Assembly: GCA_902812455.1 (NCBI GenBank)
Contig: CADDZH010000001.1
Span: forward strand, 62,001 to 126,000
Source of the DNA: Chloroflexota bacterium
GTDB lineage: Bacteria; Chloroflexota; Ktedonobacteria; Ktedonobacterales; Ktedonobacteraceae
Direction: 5' to 3'
DNA length: 64,000 nt
Part shown: piece by piece, positions 50,622-58,373 of the stretch
How positions within the stretch are numbered: position 1 is the first letter of the stretch
Layout of the letters: each line of letters opens with the position of its first letter
Translations under genes and position numbers: made by a program
Notes under the pieces: generated by a model
The model's database searches: none
Told to the model about the DNA's origin: nothing
Seen by the model: the letters and a program-made list of their open reading frames with translations, nothing else

Positions 50622-50755
50622 TGAGATCCACTCATAATTCAGAGGTGCAGGGGACTCTGTCCCCTGCCGGGGTGCGGGGTGTCCCCGCGCTCACCCTCTC
50701 CCCACAGCGGGACGCAGGCCCGCCAAAATAATTAAGAGTGAATGTCAGTCATTGA
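50614..50755. mobile_element. MITE-like element of about 142 bp
   Basis: Terminal inverted repeats of 26 bases (50614-50639 and 50730-50755) match at 22 positions. Inside are two perfect hairpins: GCAGGGGAC-TCT-GTCCCCTGC (50647-50667) and GCGGGG-TGT-CCCCGC (50674-50688). There is no coding capacity. No second copy was found in this window, and no clear target duplication. Confidence 0.5.
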
Positions 50756-50840
50756 TGGAGGGATATCTTCTTTTTGAGGGGGATGAACGTGCTATTAGCA
50801 GGTATCAGGAAGGTTCGTTCGATGAAAAAGATGGAGAATT

Positions 50841-51965
50841 ATGAAGATAGCTCAGATAGCTCCCCCCTGGATTACTATTCCGCCGAAAAACTATGGCGGG
50901 ACGGAGAGCGTCGTCTCTAATCTGGTTGAGGCCCAGGTCGCCCAGGGTCATGAGGTGACTTTGTTTGCGCCGCGTGATGCCAAAACATCGGCAAAGCTCG
51001 TATCGTTTCTTCCAAAGCCCTTGCTTGAGGAAGGAGTTCCCTGGCACATGCATCTCAAAGCCTTTTATCATTTGCAAAAGGCTTTAGAGCAGGTGAGGGA
51101 GCAGGATTTCGATATTGTACATACCCACCTTTCCACCGGCTCAGACATGTACATTTTCCCGCTGACCGCGACTCTTGCCACACCTCATGTCACAACCCTG
51201 CACAGCACTTTCCCGTTTGATCGTGGCCCAGGTGGCTGGGTGGGTGATGCTGACAACTATTACATGGATTGGGCGCCTTCTGTGCCGGTGGTTGCTATCA
51301 GTGAAAGCGCTCGTGCGCAGGTGAAGCTCCCCCTGCATTTTGTGGGCGTGGTGCATCATGGTATAGACATGAACCAGTATCGCCCCCCTCGAGGCAAGAA
51401 GAGAGAGAATTTCCTGGTGTGGCTAGGGCGTTTCTTTCCTGAGAAAGGCCCTCATGTGGCGATTGAGGTAGCAAAGCAAGTACAGCGCCCACTTGTGCTG
51501 GCCGGCACAATTGACCGGCATATGAAAGCCTCGGTCTCCTACTTTCACGAGCAGATCGAACCGGAGATCGATAATGAGCAGATCAGGTACATCGGGCCTG
51601 TGAATATGAAGCAGAAAGTGAGTTTGCTCAGTCGCGCGCACGGGTTTCTCAATCCCATCCAATGGGAAGAGCCTTTTGGCATGGTCATGATCGAAGCCAT
51701 GGCCCTGGGCTGCCCGGTCATATCTTTTGATCGAGGGTCTGCACCGGAGATCGTGGTGCATGGGGAGACAGGATTCCTGGTTCACAATGCTGCTGAAATG
51801 GCCCAATACGTTCCCCGCATCGATCAGATCGACCGGGAGGCGCTGCGAAGGTATGTTGAGGAGCATTTCTCTGCGCAGGTGATGGCCGAGAACTACGTGA
51901 AGATCTACGAGCAGGTGATCAGGGCAAACCAGGAGCGCATGGTGGGAGGGAAAACCAGGCGTTGA
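50841..51965 (+). CDS. GT4 family glycosyltransferase
   Basis: 374-residue glycosyltransferase. The N-terminal IAQIAPPWITIPPKNYGGTE is typical of a large GT4 group, and the donor site includes WLGRFFPEKGPHVAIEVA and WEEPFGMVMIEAMALGCPVI with the E-x7-E motif. The acceptor is unknown; such enzymes build glycolipids, exopolysaccharide or compatible solutes. The ATG has AAAAGATGGAGAATT upstream with GGAG at fair spacing. Transcribed away from the lipoprotein gene. Confidence 0.88.
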   Translation: MKIAQIAPPWITIPPKNYGGTESVVSNLVEAQVAQGHEVTLFAPRDAKTSAKLVSFLPKPLLEEGVPWHMHLKAFYHLQKALEQVREQDFDIVHTHLSTGSDMYIFPLTATLATPHVTTLHSTFPFDRGPGGWVGDADNYYMDWAPSVPVVAISESARAQVKLPLHFVGVVHHGIDMNQYRPPRGKKRENFLVWLGRFFPEKGPHVAIEVAKQVQRPLVLAGTIDRHMKASVSYFHEQIEPEIDNEQIRYIGPVNMKQKVSLLSRAHGFLNPIQWEEPFGMVMIEAMALGCPVISFDRGSAPEIVVHGETGFLVHNAAEMAQYVPRIDQIDREALRRYVEEHFSAQVMAENYVKIYEQVIRANQERMVGGKTRR

Positions 51966-52011
51966 CGCTAAATGCCTTCACCCGGCAATGAACATATCAC
52001 TGCTCCGCCTA

Positions 52012-52040
52012 TTGTCATAGCCCCATTCATACGCTACACT
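52012..52040 (+). promoter_or_regulatory. Promoter ahead of the type ISP-like gene, first copy of a duplicated element
   Basis: TTGTCA (52012-52017), 17-base spacer, TACACT (52035-52040). The surrounding 51 bases (52008-52058) recur at 56363-56413 with about eight differences, and 28 bases (52027-52054) are identical. The leader to the ATG would be about 225 bases and contains the repeat at 52121. Confidence 0.6.
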
Positions 52041-52120
52041 AGGGAAAACTCAAAGATAATATTGCTAAGACAAGGTTCAAAAATGGACGAAAGCCCTTGA
52101 CAGTGTGAACAGTCGCATCC

Positions 52121-52189
52121 TGTTATCCTGAGCGAAGCGAAGGATCTCGCTTGATGTGCATCGGATGTTTCGCTTCGCTCAACATGACA
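52121..52189. repeat. Inverted repeat of the CCTGAGCGAAGCG family
   Basis: Left arm CCTGAGCGAAGCGAAGGATC, right arm TTTCGCTTCGCTCAACATGACA. It lies in the leader of the type ISP-like gene, within the 51966-52272 gap that otherwise holds only the promoter. Confidence 0.75.
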
Positions 52190-52272
52190 TTACCGGACTT
52201 TGCTGGTAACTGAGGAATTGTCACGTTCATTTGAACCTTGTCCAGAGACCTAGATGGCGAGGGAAAAGCTGT

Positions 52273-55200
52273 ATGAGCGAGGCGACACTGGCGGCGGGAG
52301 CCCTTTTACGCGCCTATCTGAAAGATATTGAAAAAACTTATCGGCAGGGGAATGCCACAGAGCATACGTATCGCTCGCATTTGAAGGGGCTTATAGAGGC
52401 GCTTGCGCCGGGCGTTACGGCGACCAACGAACCCAGGCGGGTCACGTGCGGCGCTCCCGATTTCATTGTTACGAAGGGACAGGCGCCACTTGGCTATATC
52501 GAGACGAAGGATGTGGGCGTCTCGCTTGAGCAGGTGGAGCGCAGCGAGCAATTGAAGCGCTACCTGGGCAGCCTGGCCAATCTTATTTTGACCGATTATG
52601 TCGAGTTTCGCTGGTATGTTGGCGGGCAGCACAGGATGACGGCTCGCCTTGCCAGCGTAGGGAAAAAGGGCGCGTGGCAGGCGGACGCTGAGGGGATAGA
52701 GCAGGTGAGCAAGCTCTTACAGGGCTTTCTGGTCACGCAGGCTCCTACCGTCAGCAATCCGAAAGAGCTGGCGACGCGCATGGCCGCTATCGCGCAGTTG
52801 ATCCGCAACGCCATCAGCCAGGCCTTCAAGAGCGAAGAGGGCGGAGGCTCGCTGCATACTCAATTAAAGGGCTTCCAGCGCGTGCTGCTACCGGACCTGG
52901 ATGCCGAGCAGTTCGCCGATATGTACGCGCAGACGATCTGCTATGGCCTCTTCGCCGCTCGCTGTAATGTCAGGCCGGGCACGACCTTCACGCGAGAGCA
53001 CGCCGCCTTCGACATTCCCAAAACCAACCCTTTCCTGCGCAAGATGTTCAGCGAGATCGCGGGACCAGACCTGGACGAGCGCATCGTGTGGGCCGTCGAT
53101 GACTTGGCGGAGGTGCTGAACCGCGCCGATATGGAGGCCATCCTGCGCGATTTTGGGCGGCGCACGCGGCAGGAAGACCCCATCGTCCACTTCTACGAGA
53201 CGTTCCTGGCGGCATACGATCCCAAAATGCGCGAGGCACGCGGCGTCTACTACACGCCCGAACCGGTGGTCTCCTACATTGTGCGCAGCGTCGATCATCT
53301 GCTCAAAAGCGACTTCGGGCTGCCCGATGGCCTTGCCGATGCTACCAGGATCAGGATTGCGGTTGCCGGCAGAGGCGAGGATGGCGCGCAGAAGCAGGAG
53401 CGAGAGACGCACAAGGTGCAGATACTCGACCCGGCGACGGGCACGGGAACGTTCCTGCACAGCGTGATCGACCTGATCTATGAGACGTTCAGAGGCAACA
53501 AGGGCATGTGGTCCGGCTATGTCTCCGAGCATCTATTGCCGCGCCTGTTCGGCTTCGAGCTGCTGATGGCTCCTTATGCTGTGGCGCACATGAAGCTGGG
53601 CCTGCAACTGGCCGAGACGGGCTACGACTTCAGGAGCAGCGAGCGCCTGGGCGTCTACCTGACGAATACGCTGGAAGAGGGCTTCGAGGGCAGCCAGCTC
53701 CCCTTTGCCGAATGGATCGTCGAAGAGGCGACAGCAGCAGGCAACGTGAAATACGACGCGCCGGTAATGGTAATCATCGGCAATCCGCCGTATTCAAACT
53801 TCGGCATGATGAATAAAGGCCATTGGATTCTTGAGCTACTCAAGGACTATAAAAGAGACCTGAAGGAAAAGAAGCTGAACCTAGATGATGATTTCATTAA
53901 GTTCATACGTTTTGCGCAATGGCGTATTGAGCGAACAGGTTATGGCATTCTGGGCTTTATAACCAACAACACCTATATTGATGGAATCACCCATCGCCGT
54001 ATGCGCCAATCGCTTATGGAAACTTTCAGCGACATTTATATTCTCAATTTACATGGAAGTAGTAAGAAACGAGAACAATCACCTTATGGTGGTAAAGATG
54101 AGAATGTTTTCGATATTCGCCAGGGAGTTGCTATTAGTATTTTCGTGAAGAATCCGCAGGGAAAGCCTACAACAATGATTCATTATGCAGATTTGTGGGG
54201 ATCACGAGAGGGAAAATACACTTATTTAATATCTGAAACTGTTAGGACAACTCATTGGAAGGAATTAGATCCAGATTCTCCTCATTATTTTTTCATCCCA
54301 AAAGAATTTGCTGGATTGGAGGATTATCAAAGTTTGCCTTCCATCAGAGAAATGTATCCTTTGCATAGTGCCGGAATACAAACAAAACGTGATGGATTAG
54401 TTTATCAATTTACCAAAGCAGAACTATATGCTGTATTAGAAGATATGCGGCATCTGGATATAGCTACGCTTGTTGAAAGATATGGACTTCCTCCAGATGG
54501 CCGAGACTGGACAATTAGTTCTGCTAAAGCTGATGTAGCCAATCGAAATGGTTCAGTAGCAGAAGTAGCTTATCATCCTTTTGATCATCGGTGGACTTAT
54601 TATACCGGCAAAACCAAAGGGTTTATGGCCTACCCTCGTTATCCTCTCATGGCTCATGCACTAAAGAACAATCTTTTGTTTCTCACCATTAGGAATTCTA
54701 GGCGTGGAAACATTGATAACTTCTTTGTCGCGAATACCATCGTTGACAAAGATGCAGTTTCATCGTTTGATAATGTCACCTTTTTCCCTCTCTACCTCTA
54801 TCCTGATCCCCAAAATAAAGAGCTATTCAGCACGGATACTGGCGAACCCTCAACTGCCCCGGGCGGGAGGCGACCCAATCTCTCGGCGGCGTTTATTGAT
54901 GATTTTGCAAGCAGGCTGGGGATGCGCTTTGTGGAGGATGGCAAGGGGGATTTGCGGGAGACGTTCGGGCCGGAGGATGTATTTGATTACATGTATGCCG
55001 TTTTTCATTCGCCGGCGTACCGGATGCGCTACGCGGAGTTTCTCAAGATCGATTTCCCGCGCCTGCCGCTGACCTCAAATGCTGACCTTTTCAGAGAGTT
55101 GTGCAGGCTGGGAGAGCGGCTGGTGGCGCTGCATGTGATGGAGCAGTTTGGCAGCGCGCTGCCGAGGTATCCGGTCGAAGGGAATAACGTGGTGGAGAAG

Positions 55201-55476
55201 GTGGAATACCTGGTGACAAAGGATGAGCCGGAGCAGGGACGCGTGTACATCAACAAGGCGCAGTATTTCGAGGGTGTGCCGCCGGAGGTATGGGAGTTTC
55301 ACGTCGGCGGCTACCAGGTATGCCAGAAGTGGCTGAAGGATCGCAAGGGGCGTGCGCTCTCCTACGAGGATATCCGGCATTACCAGCGCATTGTGGCGGC
55401 GCTAGCCGAGACGATCGGCTTGATGGAGCGGATCGATTCGGTGATCGAGGAGCACGGGGGCTGGCCGATTGGGTAG
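52273..55476 (+). CDS. Type ISP/IIG-like single-chain restriction-modification enzyme
   Basis: 1067-residue protein combining nuclease, methylase and DNA recognition. The N-terminal nuclease has a PD-(D/E)XK site: D63 in APDFIV and E77-x-K79 in ETKD. The gamma-class methylase has DPATGTGTF (from residue 386) and NPPY (from 504). The C-terminal part carries FDHRWTYYTGKTKG, as in the specificity domain of type ISP enzymes. Known type ISP enzymes also contain a helicase, which is absent, so it may work like a type IIG enzyme. ATG at 52273 has AGGGA eight bases upstream. DNA from about 53,800 to 54,850 is much richer in A+T than the flanks and codes for the recognition region. Confidence 0.88.
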   Translation: MSEATLAAGALLRAYLKDIEKTYRQGNATEHTYRSHLKGLIEALAPGVTATNEPRRVTCGAPDFIVTKGQAPLGYIETKDVGVSLEQVERSEQLKRYLGSLANLILTDYVEFRWYVGGQHRMTARLASVGKKGAWQADAEGIEQVSKLLQGFLVTQAPTVSNPKELATRMAAIAQLIRNAISQAFKSEEGGGSLHTQLKGFQRVLLPDLDAEQFADMYAQTICYGLFAARCNVRPGTTFTREHAAFDIPKTNPFLRKMFSEIAGPDLDERIVWAVDDLAEVLNRADMEAILRDFGRRTRQEDPIVHFYETFLAAYDPKMREARGVYYTPEPVVSYIVRSVDHLLKSDFGLPDGLADATRIRIAVAGRGEDGAQKQERETHKVQILDPATGTGTFLHSVIDLIYETFRGNKGMWSGYVSEHLLPRLFGFELLMAPYAVAHMKLGLQLAETGYDFRSSERLGVYLTNTLEEGFEGSQLPFAEWIVEEATAAGNVKYDAPVMVIIGNPPYSNFGMMNKGHWILELLKDYKRDLKEKKLNLDDDFIKFIRFAQWRIERTGYGILGFITNNTYIDGITHRRMRQSLMETFSDIYILNLHGSSKKREQSPYGGKDENVFDIRQGVAISIFVKNPQGKPTTMIHYADLWGSREGKYTYLISETVRTTHWKELDPDSPHYFFIPKEFAGLEDYQSLPSIREMYPLHSAGIQTKRDGLVYQFTKAELYAVLEDMRHLDIATLVERYGLPPDGRDWTISSAKADVANRNGSVAEVAYHPFDHRWTYYTGKTKGFMAYPRYPLMAHALKNNLLFLTIRNSRRGNIDNFFVANTIVDKDAVSSFDNVTFFPLYLYPDPQNKELFSTDTGEPSTAPGGRRPNLSAAFIDDFASRLGMRFVEDGKGDLRETFGPEDVFDYMYAVFHSPAYRMRYAEFLKIDFPRLPLTSNADLFRELCRLGERLVALHVMEQFGSALPRYPVEGNNVVEKVEYLVTKDEPEQGRVYINKAQYFEGVPPEVWEFHVGGYQVCQKWLKDRKGRALSYEDIRHYQRIVAALAETIGLMERIDSVIEEHGGWPIG

Positions 55477-55488
55477 GAGGTATGAGGG

Positions 55489-55514
55489 TAGGGACAGGGC
55501 TTGTCCCTATCCTG
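55489..55514. repeat. GGGACAGGGCTTGTCCCTA hairpin repeat
   Basis: Same hairpin family as 47361-47395, in the opposite orientation. It follows directly after the restriction-modification gene. Confidence 0.65.
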
Positions 55515-55585
55515 GCTGCGGTACCGATTCGCCTCTCAATCACATTCGCCAACAAAGACCCTTATGGTCGCCCGCTTGCTCCCCA

Positions 55586-55697
55586 TCATCGAATCGTTTT
55601 CTAGAAACAAACCGTGCGGGAAACGGATCACGTATCGTAGGGGCGAGGGCGGATGTGGAGCGGAGTGGTGGGCCTTTATGGTCGCCCGCCTGCTTTC
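55586..55697 (+). repeat. Plus-strand copy of the roughly 115-bp dispersed repeat
   Basis: AATCGTTTTCTAGAAACAAA, then GTATCGTAGGGGCGAGGGCG and TTTATGGTCGCCCGCC. A second CTTATGGTCGCCCGC lies at 55559-55574, so the unit is flanked by a short direct repeat. It is the best preserved partner of 26381-26506 and 26566-26645. Confidence 0.75.
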
Positions 55698-55719
55698 TAT
55701 TCAGAGGAGGTAATTGTTT

Positions 55720-56295
55720 ATGAGCAGAGTCGTTGTCTTCACGAATGTGACGCTCGACGGAGTCATGCAGGCACCGGCCCGGCCTGACGAGGACCGCCGC
55801 GGCGGCTTCGAGCATGGCGGCTGGGCTGCGCCCTACAACGCAATGGCGCAGGCCGGAGACAGCATCAATATGGGTGCTCTGCTGCTGGGCCGGCGCACCT
55901 ACGAAGACTTCTACGCCGTCTGGCCCCAGCGGAAAGATAGTCCCTACTCGGCGCGGCTTGACAACATACAGAAGTACGTTGTATCAACGACGCTCTCTGA
56001 GCCGCTCCCGTGGAGCAACTCCACGCTCTTGAAGGGAGATGCCGCAGAGGCCGTCGCCAGGCTCAAGGAACAGCCTGGCAACGATCTCGTTGTAATGGGC
56101 AGCGGAGAGCTGGTGCAGTCGCTGATGCGGGCCAACCTCGTCGATGAGTACGTGCTCCTGATCCACCCGCTGGTTCTGGGATCAGGACGCCGCCTTTTCC
56201 CAGACGGGGGTGCCTTCGCCGCTCTCCGGCTGGTCAGCGCCAGGACGACGAACAACGGCGTCGTGATCGCGACTTACCAGCCGGCCTCAACTTAG
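55720..56295 (+). CDS. RibD/DHFR-fold reductase
   Basis: 191-residue protein of the dihydrofolate reductase superfamily, RibD C-terminal type, similar to YwjB/YyaP. The N-terminal strand RVVVFTNVTLDGVMQAP, GRRTYEDFYAVWP, and the NADPH-loop region VVMGSGELVQSL are all typical. The true substrate is unknown for most members. ATG at 55720 has GAGGAGG nine bases upstream. It lies between two defence-type genes but need not be part of their function. Confidence 0.9.
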   Translation: MSRVVVFTNVTLDGVMQAPARPDEDRRGGFEHGGWAAPYNAMAQAGDSINMGALLLGRRTYEDFYAVWPQRKDSPYSARLDNIQKYVVSTTLSEPLPWSNSTLLKGDAAEAVARLKEQPGNDLVVMGSGELVQSLMRANLVDEYVLLIHPLVLGSGRRLFPDGGAFAALRLVSARTTNNGVVIATYQPAST

Positions 56296-56366
56296 CTTGC
56301 GGCATCCCATACACGGGTTCCCCAGTTGGAACGAAGTCCTTTGTAGTCGCCTGTATGGAACACCTA

Positions 56367-56395
56367 TTGCCATAGGCCTGCTCATACGCTACACT
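56367..56395 (+). promoter_or_regulatory. Promoter ahead of the AAA ATPase gene, second copy of a duplicated element
   Basis: TTGCCA (56367-56372), 17-base spacer, TACACT (56390-56395). It is the partner of 52012-52040 and lies at the same offset in the copied 51-base block. The leader to the ATG would be about 105 bases. Confidence 0.6.
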
Positions 56396-56505
56396 AGGGA
56401 AAACTCAAACATACCATTACTTAACGATGGCTATCCTGTTTTCTCACAGTATGATAGAATGCTGCACAGACTGCTAGATGATAGATATAGCAGGGAGGCC
56501 AGATA

Positions 56506-57603
56506 ATGGGAGCCCTTATCCTGAACTCGCTTGAGATCCGCAATTTTCGCGCCTTTCATGATCTGAAAATAGAGCATCTGGGACGCGTCAACCTGATAGT
56601 GGGCAAGAACAATGTCGGAAAGACTAGCCTGCTGGAAGCACTCCAGCTTTATGCTCATAAAGACTCTACTCCTACCTTTATCTGGGATATTATGCGAACA
56701 CGACACGAGATACGACAGCCGCTCGCCAATATGAGAGATATGCTTGCAGCACTCAAATTTCTGTTTTATGGGCGGAAGGATATCCGGCCAGGGCTTGAAC
56801 CTATTAAGATTGGCCCGATGAACAGGTCAGGAGAAACTCTTTCGATTGCTGTGGATTGGTCTGTCTTAGAAATTCTTGCAGATGGACGTAAGAATGTTCG
56901 TCCTCTTCAGCCAGGAGAAGATTATATCGCTGATAATCTTCTTCCTCGTTTTGTTATCGTGGTAGGCAATGCTCTTGTGAATTATCCTATCGATCCATCC
57001 GTTCCTGAAAGCATAATCAGGTTGAATACGAACGAAATCCCATCTGTTTTTACGTCTGCCAATGGTTTGAGCAACCAGCGCCTCACGGAACTGTGGGATG
57101 GTATCGCATTGACCAATCTGGAGGATGATGTTCTGGCTGCTCTACGCCTTATCGCACCGGGAGTGAAGGGCCTCAATTTTGTCAGCACCCCGCTTTCTGG
57201 AAGCGAACGTATCCCCGTCGTCAGAATCGCAGATATAGACGAGCCGCTACCGCTGTATAGCCTGGGTGATGGGATGTTGCGGGCACTGGGAATTGCCCTA
57301 GCCCTGGTTAATGCCAAAGATGGATTGTTGCTCATCGACGAGTTTGAAAACGGCCTCTATTATGCAATACAGCCCGATCTCTGGCGCTTCATCTTCCAGG
57401 TAGCGCGCCGCCTCAATGTGCAGGTATTCGCGACGACACATAGCTGGGATTGCATTGAGGCATTCCAGAAAGCAATGCGGGCTGATCAGCAGGAAGACGG
57501 ACTATTGATCCGGCTGGAAAGCAAGAAGGGCGAGATCGTCGCTACATTGTACGATAAGCGGGAACTGGGTATCGCAACTCGCGAACGGATTGAGGTACGT
57601 TGA
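56506..57603 (+). CDS. RecF/OLD-like AAA ATPase
   Basis: 365-residue ABC-type AAA ATPase of the AAA_15/AAA_21 kind. Walker A is GKNNVGKTS (33-41) after the typical SLEIRNFRAFHDL start, Walker B is LLLIDEFENG (D278, E279), and the switch His is in FATTHSWDCIEAF. The signature region is YSLGDGMLRALG. Relatives act with a TOPRIM or DUF3226 partner in phage defence or DNA repair. Here the stop overlaps the ATG of a short open frame (TGATG) that ends after 31 codons, so a partner gene may have been lost. A good AGGGAGG precedes the ATG. Confidence 0.88.
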   Translation: MGALILNSLEIRNFRAFHDLKIEHLGRVNLIVGKNNVGKTSLLEALQLYAHKDSTPTFIWDIMRTRHEIRQPLANMRDMLAALKFLFYGRKDIRPGLEPIKIGPMNRSGETLSIAVDWSVLEILADGRKNVRPLQPGEDYIADNLLPRFVIVVGNALVNYPIDPSVPESIIRLNTNEIPSVFTSANGLSNQRLTELWDGIALTNLEDDVLAALRLIAPGVKGLNFVSTPLSGSERIPVVRIADIDEPLPLYSLGDGMLRALGIALALVNAKDGLLLIDEFENGLYYAIQPDLWRFIFQVARRLNVQVFATTHSWDCIEAFQKAMRADQQEDGLLIRLESKKGEIVATLYDKRELGIATRERIEVR

Positions 57604-57698
57604 TGGTCGAGAGTTCCTTATTTCGATCCAGCAGCTCTGCATGCCCAACAGTTCATAACCTGGACGCGCCGTCTCTTCAAACTGTAAGAATCTTCTAA
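57603..57698 (+). pseudogene. Possible remnant of a partner gene to the AAA ATPase
   Basis: A 31-codon open frame (starting MVESS) overlaps the ATPase stop by one base. This is the position and coupling expected for a TOPRIM- or DUF3226-type partner, but the frame is too short to show any domain and it could be chance. Confidence 0.25.
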
Positions 57699-57765
57699 AA
57701 TGGCGCGTGAGTAACGGATGGCGTAATAAATACGTCTATATTTTTTGGAGAAGGGAAGGGTGTTA

Positions 57766-58365
57766 ATGGAGGGCAGGTCGCATTTGCTGGTTGGTTTGAC
57801 GGCGGGTGTGGTGCTGGATAGTGTGGTACACTTAATGGGGGAGCCGCTCACGCTAGCTACGCCGGTGACGCACGATCTTTTGGTGAAAAAAGCTATTTTT
57901 TATGTGATGGTGGGATTGGGTTCGCTGCTGCCGGATATTGATAACGCGCGTAGTACGCTAGGGAGCAAGCTGGGCTGGGTGAGCAAGGGGATCCAGCATA
58001 TTGCTGGCCACAGGACGCTCTTTCATAGCCTGCTGGGACTGGTGCTCGGTTCGCTGCTGGCGCTGGGCTTGGAGCGGCTGGTGATATTTCTTTTGCTCCA
58101 GCGGGGATTTACGGTACCGGCGAATGTCATTGCGGGAACACATTTTGTCTTTATCGCGCTGCTTTTTGGGTGCATTATGCATATCGCGGCGGATGCCCTG
58201 ACGGAAGGTGGGGTGCCACTGTTGTGGCCAAGCCCTAAACGCTATGGGATTCCACCCAATCCGCACTGGCGTTTTCGCACAGGAACCTGGCCAGAGTTTG
58301 TGATTGTGTGGGGGTTTATGATTCTGGTCGCGATTGGTGTCTGGGAATCGATTATTGTTATATAG
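57766..58365 (+). CDS. DUF457/YdjM-like membrane-bound metal-dependent hydrolase
   Basis: 199 residues with several membrane spans. The family pattern is seen as SHLLVGLTAG near the N terminus, LLPDIDNARSTLG, and GHRTLFHSLLG, where the His and Asp residues form a likely metal site. A further HIAADALTEGG fits the C-terminal conserved motif. These proteins are thought to be membrane hydrolases; the E. coli member YdjM is SOS-induced. ATG at 57766 follows AGGGAAGGG; an upstream TTG is less likely. The DUF2079 gene begins eight bases after its stop. Confidence 0.85.
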   Translation: MEGRSHLLVGLTAGVVLDSVVHLMGEPLTLATPVTHDLLVKKAIFYVMVGLGSLLPDIDNARSTLGSKLGWVSKGIQHIAGHRTLFHSLLGLVLGSLLALGLERLVIFLLLQRGFTVPANVIAGTHFVFIALLFGCIMHIAADALTEGGVPLLWPSPKRYGIPPNPHWRFRTGTWPEFVIVWGFMILVAIGVWESIIVI

Positions 58366-58373
58366 GTAATACT

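Noticed and set aside
57618..57851. 77-codon minus-strand open frame after the AAA ATPase
   Set aside because: It overlaps the start of the DUF457 gene, has no motif, and is not placed like a partner gene.
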